This document shows, one piece after another, positions 47,896 to 56,504 of a stretch of DNA of 64,000 nt. The stretch is from Dictyobacter vulcani. GTDB lineage: Bacteria; Chloroflexota; Ktedonobacteria; Ktedonobacterales; Ktedonobacteraceae. The stretch is from positions 3,720,001 to 3,784,000 of the forward strand of contig NZ_BKZW01000001.1 in the NCBI RefSeq assembly GCF_008974265.1, in the 5' to 3' direction. The position numbers and the translations under genes are program-made. The notes below the pieces were generated by a model. It saw nothing but the letters and a program-made list of their open reading frames with translations, was not told the origin of the DNA and did not search any database. Numbering within the stretch: the stretch's first letter is position 1; every line of letters begins with the position of its first letter.

Positions 47896-48299
47896 ATGTT
47901 TCATAGGGTCGAGGCAGCAGTATTATTCGTACAAGATCTGGCCAGGTGTGTACAACGTTTTATCAAGACACGCTGGGACTTCAGGTACAAGATAGCAATG
48001 ACCATTCTACTGGCTTTCATATGGAAAACCAGTATTTTCTCCTGATGGAGATCTCAGCTGCCGCACACATGATCAGTGAGGAGGCACTTGATCTAAAGAT
48101 CGAGGGCGGGCCTCGTGGATTTCTGGCCGCGGGTGTTGATGATGTTGACGCCACATACGAGCAGCTCAAAGCCAGAGGAGTCACGTTTCTCCGACCTCCC
48201 ACTGACCAGTCCTGGGGGCTGCGCACAGCGTACTTCGCCGATCCAGAAGGCAACGTCTGGGAGATCAATCAGTCCATTAAATCAAAGTCAGAGGGATAA
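47896..48299 (+). pseudogene. VOC (glyoxalase/bleomycin-resistance) family protein, dinucleotide frameshift
   Basis: From ATG 47896 (AGAGGTGG upstream) the frame reads MFHRVEAAVLFVQDLARC. It should continue TTFYQDTLGLQVQDSND, but this is in another frame because TGTGT (47947-47951) carries an extra GT. The rest (AAGVDDVDATYEQLKARGV; YFADPEGNVWEINQ) is a normal VOC half with the terminal metal-binding Glu. Length would be ~133 residues, normal for the family. The change is a dinucleotide repeat rather than a single-base run. Confidence 0.75.
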
Positions 48300-48350
48300 A
48301 CGAAGTTGTCCTGTTGCACTCGTTTGTCATCCTCGTTTTATGGGCAGATC

Positions 48351-48402
48351 GCGAAGACTTTTCTTTCAGTCTATCCGGATAGACTGAAAGAAAAGTCTTC
48401 GC
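48351..48402. repeat. 52-bp perfect palindrome
   Basis: The two 26-base halves (starting GCGAAGACTTTTCTTTCAGT) are exact reverse complements with no spacer, centred on TCCGGA at 48374-48379. It lies 51 bp after the VOC stop codon. There is no adjacent U-tract long enough for a terminator. Confidence 0.9.
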
Positions 48403-48544
48403 TTTCCTCTTGCGCCTGATCTTTTAATTGTTGTAATTTAAGCTTGAGCCCATCAGGAAGCTTTTTCTTGATCACTTTGTAACTAGCATTGGTCTGATTT
48501 ACATTCAGATACAATGTGTCCAGAAATGCATCTAAAATCTTCAC
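48371..48544 (-). CDS. Possible short lysine-rich protein or gene remnant
   Basis: 57 codons from GTG 48544, reading KILDAFLDTLYLNVNQTN and KKKLPDGLKLKLQQLK, ending inside the palindrome at 48371. No ribosome-binding site and no family. The composition looks protein-like, so it may be the tail of a lost gene. Confidence 0.25.
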   Translation of the reverse strand: MKILDAFLDTLYLNVNQTNASYKVIKKKLPDGLKLKLQQLKDQAQEESEDFSFSLSG

Positions 48545-48660
48545 TATGCTACGCCTAGGTATTTCCTTCCAAATTGTTTAGCTTTCGCCAAAATACTGTT
48601 AAAATGGCTTGGATAATGACGTTGGGTGACTATAGAAAGAAAAGTGAGAAATAACCAATC

Positions 48661-48963
48661 ATGGACGACAATACCAGAAGCAATATGCTTGGGAAAATCC
48701 GATCATTTCAAAGTACTTTAAGCTATATTGCTATATCTATTGGTATTTGCTGTACAACTTTTTTATGCATATCTGCCATTGAAAATAAAATTTATGGGCA
48801 GGCAATCTCTTATGGTTTTTTGACTATTTTTGAGTTTGTATTGCTACTAATATTGATATTCATCAACCCGATAGTATCTTTTTTGATAAAGCAATACGAA
48901 TCAAAGCAGTCTAGTCAGGAAAAACAATCTAATGAACAAGAAAATCCAACAAGCGCCCAATGA
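48661..48963 (+). CDS. Small membrane protein
   Basis: 100 residues with two hydrophobic helices (LSYIAISIGICCTTFLCISA; TIFEFVLLLILIFINPIV) and a charged, polar tail (KQSSQEKQSNEQEN). The A+T-rich codon use differs from its neighbours, suggesting recent acquisition. No family recognised. Confidence 0.5.
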   Translation: MDDNTRSNMLGKIRSFQSTLSYIAISIGICCTTFLCISAIENKIYGQAISYGFLTIFEFVLLLILIFINPIVSFLIKQYESKQSSQEKQSNEQENPTSAQ

Positions 48964-49682
48964 TGCATTTTGAACTATTGAAAATCTCTGTTTATGCTAC
49001 ACATAGCAGCGTCAAGTGTGGTTGGATACACACAGCATTCAGCCACACTATCTATGTTGAAAGATTTTTTGTGGTTATTTTCTCCTTTCATTTTTAGATC
49101 AATTGGATGGAGTTGAGTACAGATGATGATCCAGTCCTCCACTCGGCTCTCTAATGGCTCTGTACAGAAAATGGCTGTCGAAAGGGTTGGTAACAGAGGC
49201 AGTTAGCTGCTTTTTATTTTGATATCAACGTGAAATAGTGCATCAAAAAGCTTGACAAGCAGTTTTAAACTCAGGCACATTTTAATATATTGACAAATAA
49301 CAATGTTCTGAAGAGTCGTCAGATAGCTAAAATTGATTGCTCTTGCTAAAACGTAACGGGAGGGACACATGAAACGATATATGACGATTTCTGGCTGGTC
49401 GTTATGTCCTACTCCAGCAGGTCTACACCTACAATAGCCCGTTGCGATCCTCTTGTGCCAGGTAACCGGCAGTTCTTCCACTGGTAGTAGTATAGTGCTA
49501 CAGAATACGATCATTTTCTTGACTGTGTCCAGAAAAGTTAAGAAACGCAGGCATCGCATCCGACGGGCATACTAAAAAATTTCTCCATAGATATAGCTTC
49601 CATCCTGATGGTGATGGTGTCTTTTGCTGCTGTAAAAATCTGGCATGTGAGAAGCCACTTGTGAAAAGAAGAGGTAATAACA
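48964..49682. other. 719 bp without a recognisable gene
   Basis: A+T-rich and free of credible open frames. Contains no obvious repeats. The promoter and weak ribosome-binding site (AGAGG) of the MoxR gene lie at the right edge. Confidence 0.45.
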
Positions 49683-50783
49683 TTGAATCCTGTTGTGAGC
49701 GTAACACAGAAGCAGCTTTATGATTTGCTCTTGAATGTAGCCATTGCACGCCCGGTGTTTATATGGGGACAACCAGGCATTGGTAAGTCGGCGCTGGTAC
49801 AGGAGTTTGCGGCGCAGGTTGGCCTGCCCTGTGTCTCGCTGTTGGGAAGTCAGTTAGCGCCCGAGGACCTGATCGGTGTGCCGCAGATTATCGATGGTAC
49901 CAGTCGTTTTTGTCCGCCACGCATGATTGCACGCGCCGAGCCATATTGTCTTTTTCTGGACGAGTTAAATGCCTGTACACACGAGGTGCAGAAGGCTTTT
50001 TATAGCCTGATTCACGAGCGCAGAATCGGTGAATATGCGCTACCGACGGGTTCAATCGTCATCGGAGCTGGCAATCGTGCCCAGGATAGCGCGATTGTCA
50101 AGCCAATGTCGTCGGCGCTGTTGAATCGTATGGTACATGTCCATTTGAAGGTCTCACACCGTGATTGGTTGGAGTGGGCGCGGGAGAGCGATATTCATCC
50201 GCTGGTGATCGAGTATATTCAGAATCGGCCGGATCATCTGTGGAGTGCGCCGCCCAAACACGAGGAGCCCTTCTCATCACCGCGCTCCTGGCATATGTTG
50301 AGTGATCTGCTGAAAGAATATGGGAAAGGCCTGCCATCCGATGAGACGCTCCTGGTGCTGGCTTATGGGACGCTCTCGCCACATCATGCCGGACAGTTCA
50401 AGGCCTTTATCAAGCAGATTCATAGCAAATATCAGTTGACGGCGCTCCTGAAAGGTGACGCAAGCTGGCCCTATAAGCCGGAGGATCGAGATATGCTCTA
50501 CTTCCTGTCACAGTCATTTCGGGCCCATCTGCTCAAGAATTTGCCACAGGATAAAGGGATGGTCACGGATCACCATAAAGAACTGTCCTATCGTGCTAAG
50601 GCGCTGCTGAAAGAGTTGGCAGCTATCAATCTGGAGATGGCGCAGATGGTCGTGGCGAAGCATGAGGATAGTGAAAATGGTGAGGGCAGCGAAGGCTTGC
50701 CCGGCTGGTTCATGATTGAAGTCATCCGTGATTTACCGCGCATCGTAGATAAGCAAGAGCGTGAGGCTTTGAAAAGCAAATAA
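49683..50783 (+). CDS. MoxR-family AAA+ ATPase
   Basis: 366 residues. Walker A GQPGIGKS (29-36), Walker B LFLDEL (90-95), sensor 1 GAGNR, and an Arg-finger-like ALLNRM are seen. MoxR ATPases act as chaperones that remodel or activate a partner with a VWA domain. The partner is surely the next gene, 13 bp downstream. TTG start, with AGAGG upstream. The C-terminal lid (HPLVIEYIQNRPDHLWSAPP) is conserved in this subgroup. Confidence 0.92.
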   Translation: MNPVVSVTQKQLYDLLLNVAIARPVFIWGQPGIGKSALVQEFAAQVGLPCVSLLGSQLAPEDLIGVPQIIDGTSRFCPPRMIARAEPYCLFLDELNACTHEVQKAFYSLIHERRIGEYALPTGSIVIGAGNRAQDSAIVKPMSSALLNRMVHVHLKVSHRDWLEWARESDIHPLVIEYIQNRPDHLWSAPPKHEEPFSSPRSWHMLSDLLKEYGKGLPSDETLLVLAYGTLSPHHAGQFKAFIKQIHSKYQLTALLKGDASWPYKPEDRDMLYFLSQSFRAHLLKNLPQDKGMVTDHHKELSYRAKALLKELAAINLEMAQMVVAKHEDSENGEGSEGLPGWFMIEVIRDLPRIVDKQEREALKSK

Positions 50784-50796
50784 GAGGGAGTGCATA

Positions 50797-52614
50797 ATGG
50801 CGACGCGTAAGAAGGGCCAGGTTCAGACTGATCCGGCCCAGCGCAATCGTAAGCTTGGCGAGCAAATAATGAATAATAGCCGCATTTTTTCGAATGTGGG
50901 CTGCTCTATTCATGTGGTGCCGAGCGAGATCTGCCCACGCGACGGCTGGGCGGTTGTTTCGAATGCTGGCTCCATCTATGTACATCCCACGCGGCTCGGA
51001 GATCCGCAGGAGTGGGCCTATGTGTTTGCTCACTGTATCCTGCATCTGGCGTTCGAGCATTTTCGTCCGGACTATCGACATATGCGGCAGCAGGAATGGA
51101 ATACCGCCTGCGATTGCTATATCACCAGTTTTTTGTATGACCTTCAAATGGGAGAGCCGCCACTGGAACTGAAAGGCCTGGCTGAGGATCTGCGTGCTCA
51201 CGGTTACGCGGGACGTTCGGAAGAGCGGCTGTTTGTTGATTTCTGCGACTTTGGCATTCCAGAGCACTTGCAGGCAATCGGTACTGCTGGCACGCGGCCT
51301 GATCTACGCTATGAGTCACTCAACGATCTGCCTGACTGGAGGAGAGAGATCAACTGGAGCAAAAACTTTGGCGAAGGATTGGTTGAGGCCATCAATGAAG
51401 TGATTGAGGATGCGGGCCAGAAGTCGTATTATGTGACCGGTAAGCGGCTGGATAGCGCCGCCCAGCGGGCGCGTAACTGGTTTATTGGCCGTTATCCTCT
51501 CCTGGGAGCGCTGGCAGCCTCCTTTGAGGTCATCGAAGATCCGTTGATATGCCAGCGGATGCAGATCAGCGTTGCGGCGGTGAATGTGAAGATGAAGGAG
51601 ATTTATATCAATCCGCATGCTGGCTTGAAGGATGAAGAGCTGCGTTTTGTCATGGCGCATGAGCTGTTGCATGTCGGACTACGGCACGATGTACGATGTG
51701 AAGGACGCGACCACTACTTATGGAACGTCGCCTGTGATTATGTGATTAACAGCTGGCTGATCGAAATGGAGGTTGGCAACATGCCAAAGATCGGCGCGCT
51801 CTATGATCCAGCACTGAAGTCTGAATCAGCTGAGGCGATCTATGATCGGATCGTGACTGATTTAAGGCTCTACCTTAAGCTTGCCACTATGCGTGGTATT
51901 GGTCAGAGCGATATTCTGGATGAATCGGAGTGGTGGAAGAGTCAGGAGGGAAGGGATCTCGATGATTTCTATCGGAGCTGTCTGGCGCAAGGGGTGACGT
52001 TGCACCAGGACCAGAATCGTGGTTATCTCTCGGCGGGACTAATCGAAGAGATTCAGGCTTTGAGTCAGCCACCGATTCCCTGGGACGTACGCTTAGCCCA
52101 GTGGTTTGATGAGCATTTTCCACCATTAGAGAAGGTGCGTACCTATGCACGGCTAAGTCGGAGGCAGTCAGCCACACCAGATATTCCGCGTCCATTATGG
52201 GTGGCACCGCCTGATGACGATAATCGTACCTTTGGCGTGCTGCTGGATACCTCCGGTTCGATGGATCGTCATTTGCTGGCGCAGGCATTGGGGGCGATCG
52301 CCAGCTATAGTATGGCGCGCGATGTCCGACAGGTGCGCGTTGTCTTCTGTGATGCGGCGATCTTTGACCAGGGCTATATGGCACCTGAAGCTATTGCTGG
52401 CAGTGTCAAAGTGCGTGGACGTGGTGGCACGGTACTCCAGCCCGGGATAGATCTGTTGGAGCACGCAGGCGATTTTCCGCGTGAAGGACCATTGTTGATC
52501 ATTACCGATGGCTACTGTGACCGCTTGCGTATCAAACGCGAACACGCTTTTCTCATCCCGCAAGGGAACAGGCTACCGTTTACACCACAAGGTGAAGTTT
52601 TTCGTATCACGTAA
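50797..52614 (+). CDS. DUF2201-type metallopeptidase-like protein with C-terminal VWA domain
   Basis: 605 residues. Two related metallopeptidase-like modules are visible. The first (residues ~72-120) has AHCILHLAFEHF where HExxH is expected, with Cys80 for the Glu, then WNTACDCYI. The second (~281-330) has a full AHELLHVGLRHD, then WNVACDYVI. The C-terminus is a VWA-like domain with a metal-ion site DTSGSM (484-489) and GGTVLQPGIDLLE. With the MoxR ATPase upstream it forms the MoxR-VWA pair. GAGGGAG precedes the start. Cytosolic, no signal peptide. Function unknown. Confidence 0.9.
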   Translation: MATRKKGQVQTDPAQRNRKLGEQIMNNSRIFSNVGCSIHVVPSEICPRDGWAVVSNAGSIYVHPTRLGDPQEWAYVFAHCILHLAFEHFRPDYRHMRQQEWNTACDCYITSFLYDLQMGEPPLELKGLAEDLRAHGYAGRSEERLFVDFCDFGIPEHLQAIGTAGTRPDLRYESLNDLPDWRREINWSKNFGEGLVEAINEVIEDAGQKSYYVTGKRLDSAAQRARNWFIGRYPLLGALAASFEVIEDPLICQRMQISVAAVNVKMKEIYINPHAGLKDEELRFVMAHELLHVGLRHDVRCEGRDHYLWNVACDYVINSWLIEMEVGNMPKIGALYDPALKSESAEAIYDRIVTDLRLYLKLATMRGIGQSDILDESEWWKSQEGRDLDDFYRSCLAQGVTLHQDQNRGYLSAGLIEEIQALSQPPIPWDVRLAQWFDEHFPPLEKVRTYARLSRRQSATPDIPRPLWVAPPDDDNRTFGVLLDTSGSMDRHLLAQALGAIASYSMARDVRQVRVVFCDAAIFDQGYMAPEAIAGSVKVRGRGGTVLQPGIDLLEHAGDFPREGPLLIITDGYCDRLRIKREHAFLIPQGNRLPFTPQGEVFRIT

Positions 52615-52833
52615 AAATTTGTTAGTCACCCATCATGAGTCACCCCGGAGTTTTGAAATAGAGGTTCCGGGGCTACAGCGTGAGGAAAATTTGAAGTTTT
52701 CTTGAGCTTTTCTAAACGGTCTTCAGGGATATTTTCTGTATAATACTCAGGATACAGGTTGACTAACCGCTGGTCAGCTATTCTCCATTTTAAGCAGATA
52801 ATAAAATTGGTATTTTTTGAGGGATAATAAGCT

Positions 52834-53630
52834 ATGTCATATGATCCGCAGATTCCATTTGACGATGGGCAGACACAGAAGAATCCTGAGCTAGAAGATA
52901 TGTATAGTACCATGCCGATACAGCAAAATGTTGAAGCAGAGCCAGCAGGTTTCTTACCTTCTGACTATGAGGCACCCACTATGGCTTATGGACCACCAGC
53001 ACCGCCACCATCCGCAGCCAGTGGGAATTTTTTTCAAGCTTTCCCGCCAGCCCCACCAATAAACGGAAATTTGCCGCCAGCCACAACTGAACCACGCAAA
53101 AAGCGACTGGCTAACAAAACGTTGTTAGGTACTGGTGCAAGTATTCTCGCATTGTTATTGCTTGTCATTGGAGGATTAGTTATCCTACCCAACCTGCCCG
53201 CAGGTGCTTCTCAGCAGGGATCTACTTCGACGCCGGTCGTAATGACAACTCCAAAAGCTAGCGCAACCACACCGGCGAATAAGGGTGGCAATGCGCGCTA
53301 CCTGGCGCAGTATCGAAACACTATTCGCAGTCAGATCGCTCAGGGGTTGCACCTGCCGGTTGCGCAACTGATAGCGCGCTTGAAAGGAGGAGCCACACTG
53401 ACCAGCATCGCCTCCGCACAGGGAATCTCCAACAGTCAGCTGCAAACAATGTAAAAAATGCTTTTCAGCAAGGTTATCAACCAGCAATTGATAGTGGTAA
53501 CATGACGCAAAAGCAAGTTACCAGTTTGACGAACCGCATGCTCAAGCAGCCACAGACCCTTGATCGCTACCTGGATGTGCAGCCTCGAAACGGCCCAAAA
53601 GCTAAAGCCAGTCCAACCCCGACAGCTTAA
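52834..53630 (+). pseudogene. Proline-rich membrane-anchored protein, single frameshift
   Basis: The first frame encodes an acidic/Pro-rich cytosolic segment (YGPPAPPPSAAS; NFFQAFPPAPP), a membrane helix (LLGTGASILALLLLVIGG) and a Thr-rich stalk. It then has a helical domain (YLAQYRNTIRSQIAQGLHLP) up to QLQTM, where a stop occurs. One more base near 53450 continues in frame as VKNAFQQGYQPAIDSGNM to a stop at 53630, completing the conserved helical hairpin. It belongs to a type of Ktedonobacterial envelope protein of unknown role. It follows the VWA gene by ~220 bp. Confidence 0.6.
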
Positions 53631-53653
53631 ACATGCCACCGTGTAGCATGTTT
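53629..53653. terminator. Stem-loop between convergent genes
   Basis: AAACATGC (53629-53636) pairs with GCATGTTT (53646-53653) over a 9-nt loop, exactly between the two convergent genes. Only a short T run; possibly bidirectional. Confidence 0.4.
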
Positions 53654-54836
53654 AGCTGAGCTCCGCGTTTGCTACCTCCTCGCTCTGTTCTGGCTCGGCT
53701 TCAGGTAGGTAGCGGTCGGCGTGGCCGAGGGGGGTGAGCGCGAAGCCAGCGGGTATCAAGATGACCAGGATACCGATGATGCTATAGATGAGAGCGACAT
53801 TATGCGTCAGGTTGATCAGCCAACCACCGAGCAGGGCTCCCAGAGGGATGGCCGACCAGGCGAGAACGCTGGCGATACTGCGGACACGGCCGAGCATCTG
53901 TCTGGGGACGATGGCCTGGCGCAGGCTGCCAGTATTGATGTTGAAGAGGATGCCGCAGCCGCTGGCCAGCGCCTGAAAGACAAGCACGATCCAGTACTGG
54001 CGCAAGGACGAAATAATCAGGATCGCCAGTCCGTTCAGCATCAGGGCGCTCAGGGCTACCTGGCTAAAGCTCCAGCGCTTGCGCAGAGGACCCGCCAGCA
54101 GCGCGATCGCCACTATCCCCAGGCTCCCGGCCGTGTAGAGCAGCCCCACCTGGGTATCGCTGGCCGCCAGGCGCTGTTTGGCGAAGAGTACCAGCTGCGA
54201 GCCCTCGGTCGTAATCACAAAGTTAACCAGCGCCATCATGATTGAGATATTGCGCAACACAGGATGTCCCCACACGTAGCGCAGCCCCTCCAGCATATCC
54301 TGGAAGATCGTCGCGGTCTTTTTCTGCTCGCCCTCTTCGCTATTGAAGCGGATTGTGATTAGCGCGATCGAGAGGGCGGAGATCAGGAACGACGCCGCAT
54401 CAAGCAGCAGCAGAACGGGCAGCGAGAGGAAGGCTACCAGCACACCCGCCAGGATGGGGCCGACTGTACTGGCGGCAGAGTAGCTGGCCTCGATGCGGCC
54501 ATTGGCCGTCACCAGGTCGTCCTGATCAACCAGGCTAGGGACGGCCGCGAACTCGCTACTGTCGAAGCTGATACCGATTGTCGCCTGGATAAAGCCAACC
54601 GCGTAGATCCACCAGACCGAGAGCCAACCTAACCAGGCTGCCAGCGGAATAGTCGCGATGACCAGGGCTCGCGCGATATCCGCGCTGATCATCAGACGTT
54701 TGCGATCGATACGATCGGTCCAGGCCCCGATGAGCAGGCCAAAGAACAGGTAGGGTAGCATATTGACTGCCGTGGAGATACCAAGGTTTAGCGCTGAACC
54801 GGTCAGTTTATAGACCAGCAGTGGCAGTGAGAACAT
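53652..54836 (-). CDS. MFS transporter (MFS_3 type), N-terminus lost
   Basis: About 394 residues, with at least 10 hydrophobic helices. MFSLPLLVYKLTGSALNLGI begins in the middle of the first membrane helix; the ~25 N-terminal residues usual for the family are missing. Then the MFS loop motif GAWTDRIDRKRLMI, VPSLVDQDDLVTANGRIEAS and GRVRSIASVLAWS are normal for MFS_3 exporters (EntS-like). The upstream sequence is a TnpB fragment, so the gene was truncated by an IS-related event at ~54838. It may be expressed from the internal ATG but is probably non-functional. Confidence 0.8.
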   Translation of the reverse strand: MFSLPLLVYKLTGSALNLGISTAVNMLPYLFFGLLIGAWTDRIDRKRLMISADIARALVIATIPLAAWLGWLSVWWIYAVGFIQATIGISFDSSEFAAVPSLVDQDDLVTANGRIEASYSAASTVGPILAGVLVAFLSLPVLLLLDAASFLISALSIALITIRFNSEEGEQKKTATIFQDMLEGLRYVWGHPVLRNISIMMALVNFVITTEGSQLVLFAKQRLAASDTQVGLLYTAGSLGIVAIALLAGPLRKRWSFSQVALSALMLNGLAILIISSLRQYWIVLVFQALASGCGILFNINTGSLRQAIVPRQMLGRVRSIASVLAWSAIPLGALLGGWLINLTHNVALIYSIIGILVILIPAGFALTPLGHADRYLPEAEPEQSEEVANAELS

Positions 54837-54839
54837 CGT

Positions 54840-55071
54840 GGAGGAAGGCGGCAACAACCATCTGAACCGATTGGCTATGCAAGGCGAAACGCCCTTTGGT
54901 GGCTTTCTGCAACGCATCACGACCCGGCCATGGTATATGGGTGAGGCGGGCAGCTTTGTGTGCCTCCATACATGCATCCCAGACCTGCGCGGCTTCCATT
55001 TGGGCCGCTTTACAGCGCTGGAATTGTCTGGGTGAGAGTTGATTCAGTTGATAGATTTTCACCGTTTTCAT
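54840..55071 (-). pseudogene. TnpB N-terminal remnant
   Basis: ~77 codons, MKTVKIYQLNQLSPRQFQRC, then AAQVWDACMEAHKAARLTHI and SQSVQMVVAAFL, which fits the N-terminus of an IS605-type TnpB or accessory ORF. It breaks off where the MFS coding sequence begins. It is unrelated to the tnpB of copies 1 and 2. Confidence 0.65.
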
Positions 55072-55171
55072 GGTAAAATTATAGCATGAATGAAAAGAGT
55101 GTACAAGAGTATAGAACCTGCCATGCTTGTTGATCGATTGCTTCCCATCTCATAAGGAACGGTGCTTTCAT

Positions 55172-55193
55172 CCCTCCCCCTGAACGGGGAGGG
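55172..55193. repeat. Stem-loop of an IS605-type end
   Basis: CCCTCCCC pairs with GGGGAGGG over a 6-base loop (55172-55179 and 55186-55193). It lies upstream of the TnpB remnant, where the subterminal hairpin of the lost element would be. The rest of 55072-55316 holds the ribosome-binding site and promoter of the DHFR-like gene. Confidence 0.45.
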
Positions 55194-55316
55194 ACTTCCC
55201 GCACCGATTGTTAAGCTTCCGTGCTAAGGCGGTGAGCATTTTGCCGGTTCTTGTAGTTACTGTAAGAAGAGATGAGAGGAGAATACTGAAGAACCAACGT
55301 ACAAAGGAGAAAGAAC

Positions 55317-55910
55317 ATGCGAAAAATTATTGTCTACAATATCATCTCTCTGGATGGGTATCACACAGGACCAGGTAACGAAGTCTCGGTCATGTTCCCC
55401 ATGATGGGTGACGTCTTTGATACCTATAATGCCGAACTGCTTCGTGCAGCCGACACGCATCTTGCGGGCCGTGTTTCCTTCGAGTTGTTCCAAAGTTTCT
55501 GGCCGGAGGTTGCCGAGAATCCCGACTCTGAGAAGTGGACGCCCGAACAGAAGGAGCTATCAAATGCGGGCCAGTCCGTCAACACCATCGTCGTCTCAGA
55601 TACACTGACAGGAAATCGGCCTGATATTCGCATCATCAGGCGTGCAGACGCATACCAGCAGATTGCCGAACTAAAACGCCAAACAGGCAAAGATATTCTG
55701 ATAACAGGCAGCAGGACCCTCTGGAACGATCTGCTGGCGCATGATCTGATTGATGAGATCCATCTGATGATTGGCAACATCGTCTTAGGTGAAGGCATCC
55801 CTGTCTTCGTGGGCAAGCCTCCCGCATCACTTCGGCTTATCGATGTTCGCCGTTGGGAAGGTTCCGACAACATCCTCGTACGCTACAAAATCCTTTCCAA
55901 AAGTGTGTAA
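55317..55910 (+). CDS. Dihydrofolate reductase/RibD C-terminal family protein
   Basis: 197 residues. MRKIIVYNIISLDGYHTGPG, HLAGRVSFELFQSFWPEV and DILITGSRTLWNDLLAHDLI mark the family, with LGEGIPVF at the end. A paralogue of the protein at 36014-36628, at clear but limited similarity. Ribosome-binding site AAAGGAG. It ends 37 bp before the left end of IS605 copy 2. Confidence 0.88.
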   Translation: MRKIIVYNIISLDGYHTGPGNEVSVMFPMMGDVFDTYNAELLRAADTHLAGRVSFELFQSFWPEVAENPDSEKWTPEQKELSNAGQSVNTIVVSDTLTGNRPDIRIIRRADAYQQIAELKRQTGKDILITGSRTLWNDLLAHDLIDEIHLMIGNIVLGEGIPVFVGKPPASLRLIDVRRWEGSDNILVRYKILSKSV

Positions 55911-56063
55911 GAACCACCTGTCAGCCAATACACCAACTGCTTATGACATAAGCGTAACCCGCCGCAAGCCGCTGTGGTTTGAACTCAGGCGGATAGGCGG
56001 GTTTCTCGTGGGCTTTAGCCCTCGCTTGTTGCAATATCGTCTTTTCTCCTGTATACTGCAACA

Positions 56064-56474
56064 ATGGAAAAGACGAGTACATTGCAGTATCAGCGTGACG
56101 AGCACCGCGTCCATCTTATTGTGTATCATCTCATCTGGTGTCCTCGTCGTCGCAAAGCCATTCTTACGGGTCCCATCAAAGAACGGTGTCAACAGATACT
56201 CGAAGAGAAATGTCTGGAAAAAGGGTGGAGTATTCTCACCCTGGCGATTCAACCTGACCTTATTCATCTTTTTATCCGCGTCTGGCCTTCTGAAAGTGCC
56301 GCTGATGTGGTGAAAGAACTTAAGGGCATCACGTCCTTTCATTTACGAAGGGAGTTCGCCCCTATCATGAAGAAAATGCCTTCGACCTGGACCCGTTCCT
56401 ATTTTGCCAGCACGGCTGGTGCAGTGAGTGCTGAGACCATTCAACACTATATCAATGCGCAAAAAGGAATCTAG
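56064..56474 (+). CDS. tnpA: TnpA-like protein with damaged HUH motif
   Basis: 136 residues, identical to copy 1 except for a few changes. The key one is Leu for His at position 66, so DHIHLF becomes DLIHLF; one of the two metal-binding His of the HUH motif is lost. Tyr129 remains. The protein should be unable to cleave DNA. Other changes are Y50C and T79A. Confidence 0.92.
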   Translation: MEKTSTLQYQRDEHRVHLIVYHLIWCPRRRKAILTGPIKERCQQILEEKCLEKGWSILTLAIQPDLIHLFIRVWPSESAADVVKELKGITSFHLRREFAPIMKKMPSTWTRSYFASTAGAVSAETIQHYINAQKGI

Positions 56475-56504
56475 CGGGGAGGAAGGGAGGGAGGGAGTCA
56501 TCGC

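Noticed and set aside
53721..54245. Rightward open frame of 174 codons
   Set aside because: Antisense to the MFS gene, strongly Gln/Asp/Arg-rich as in mirror frames of hydrophobic genes.
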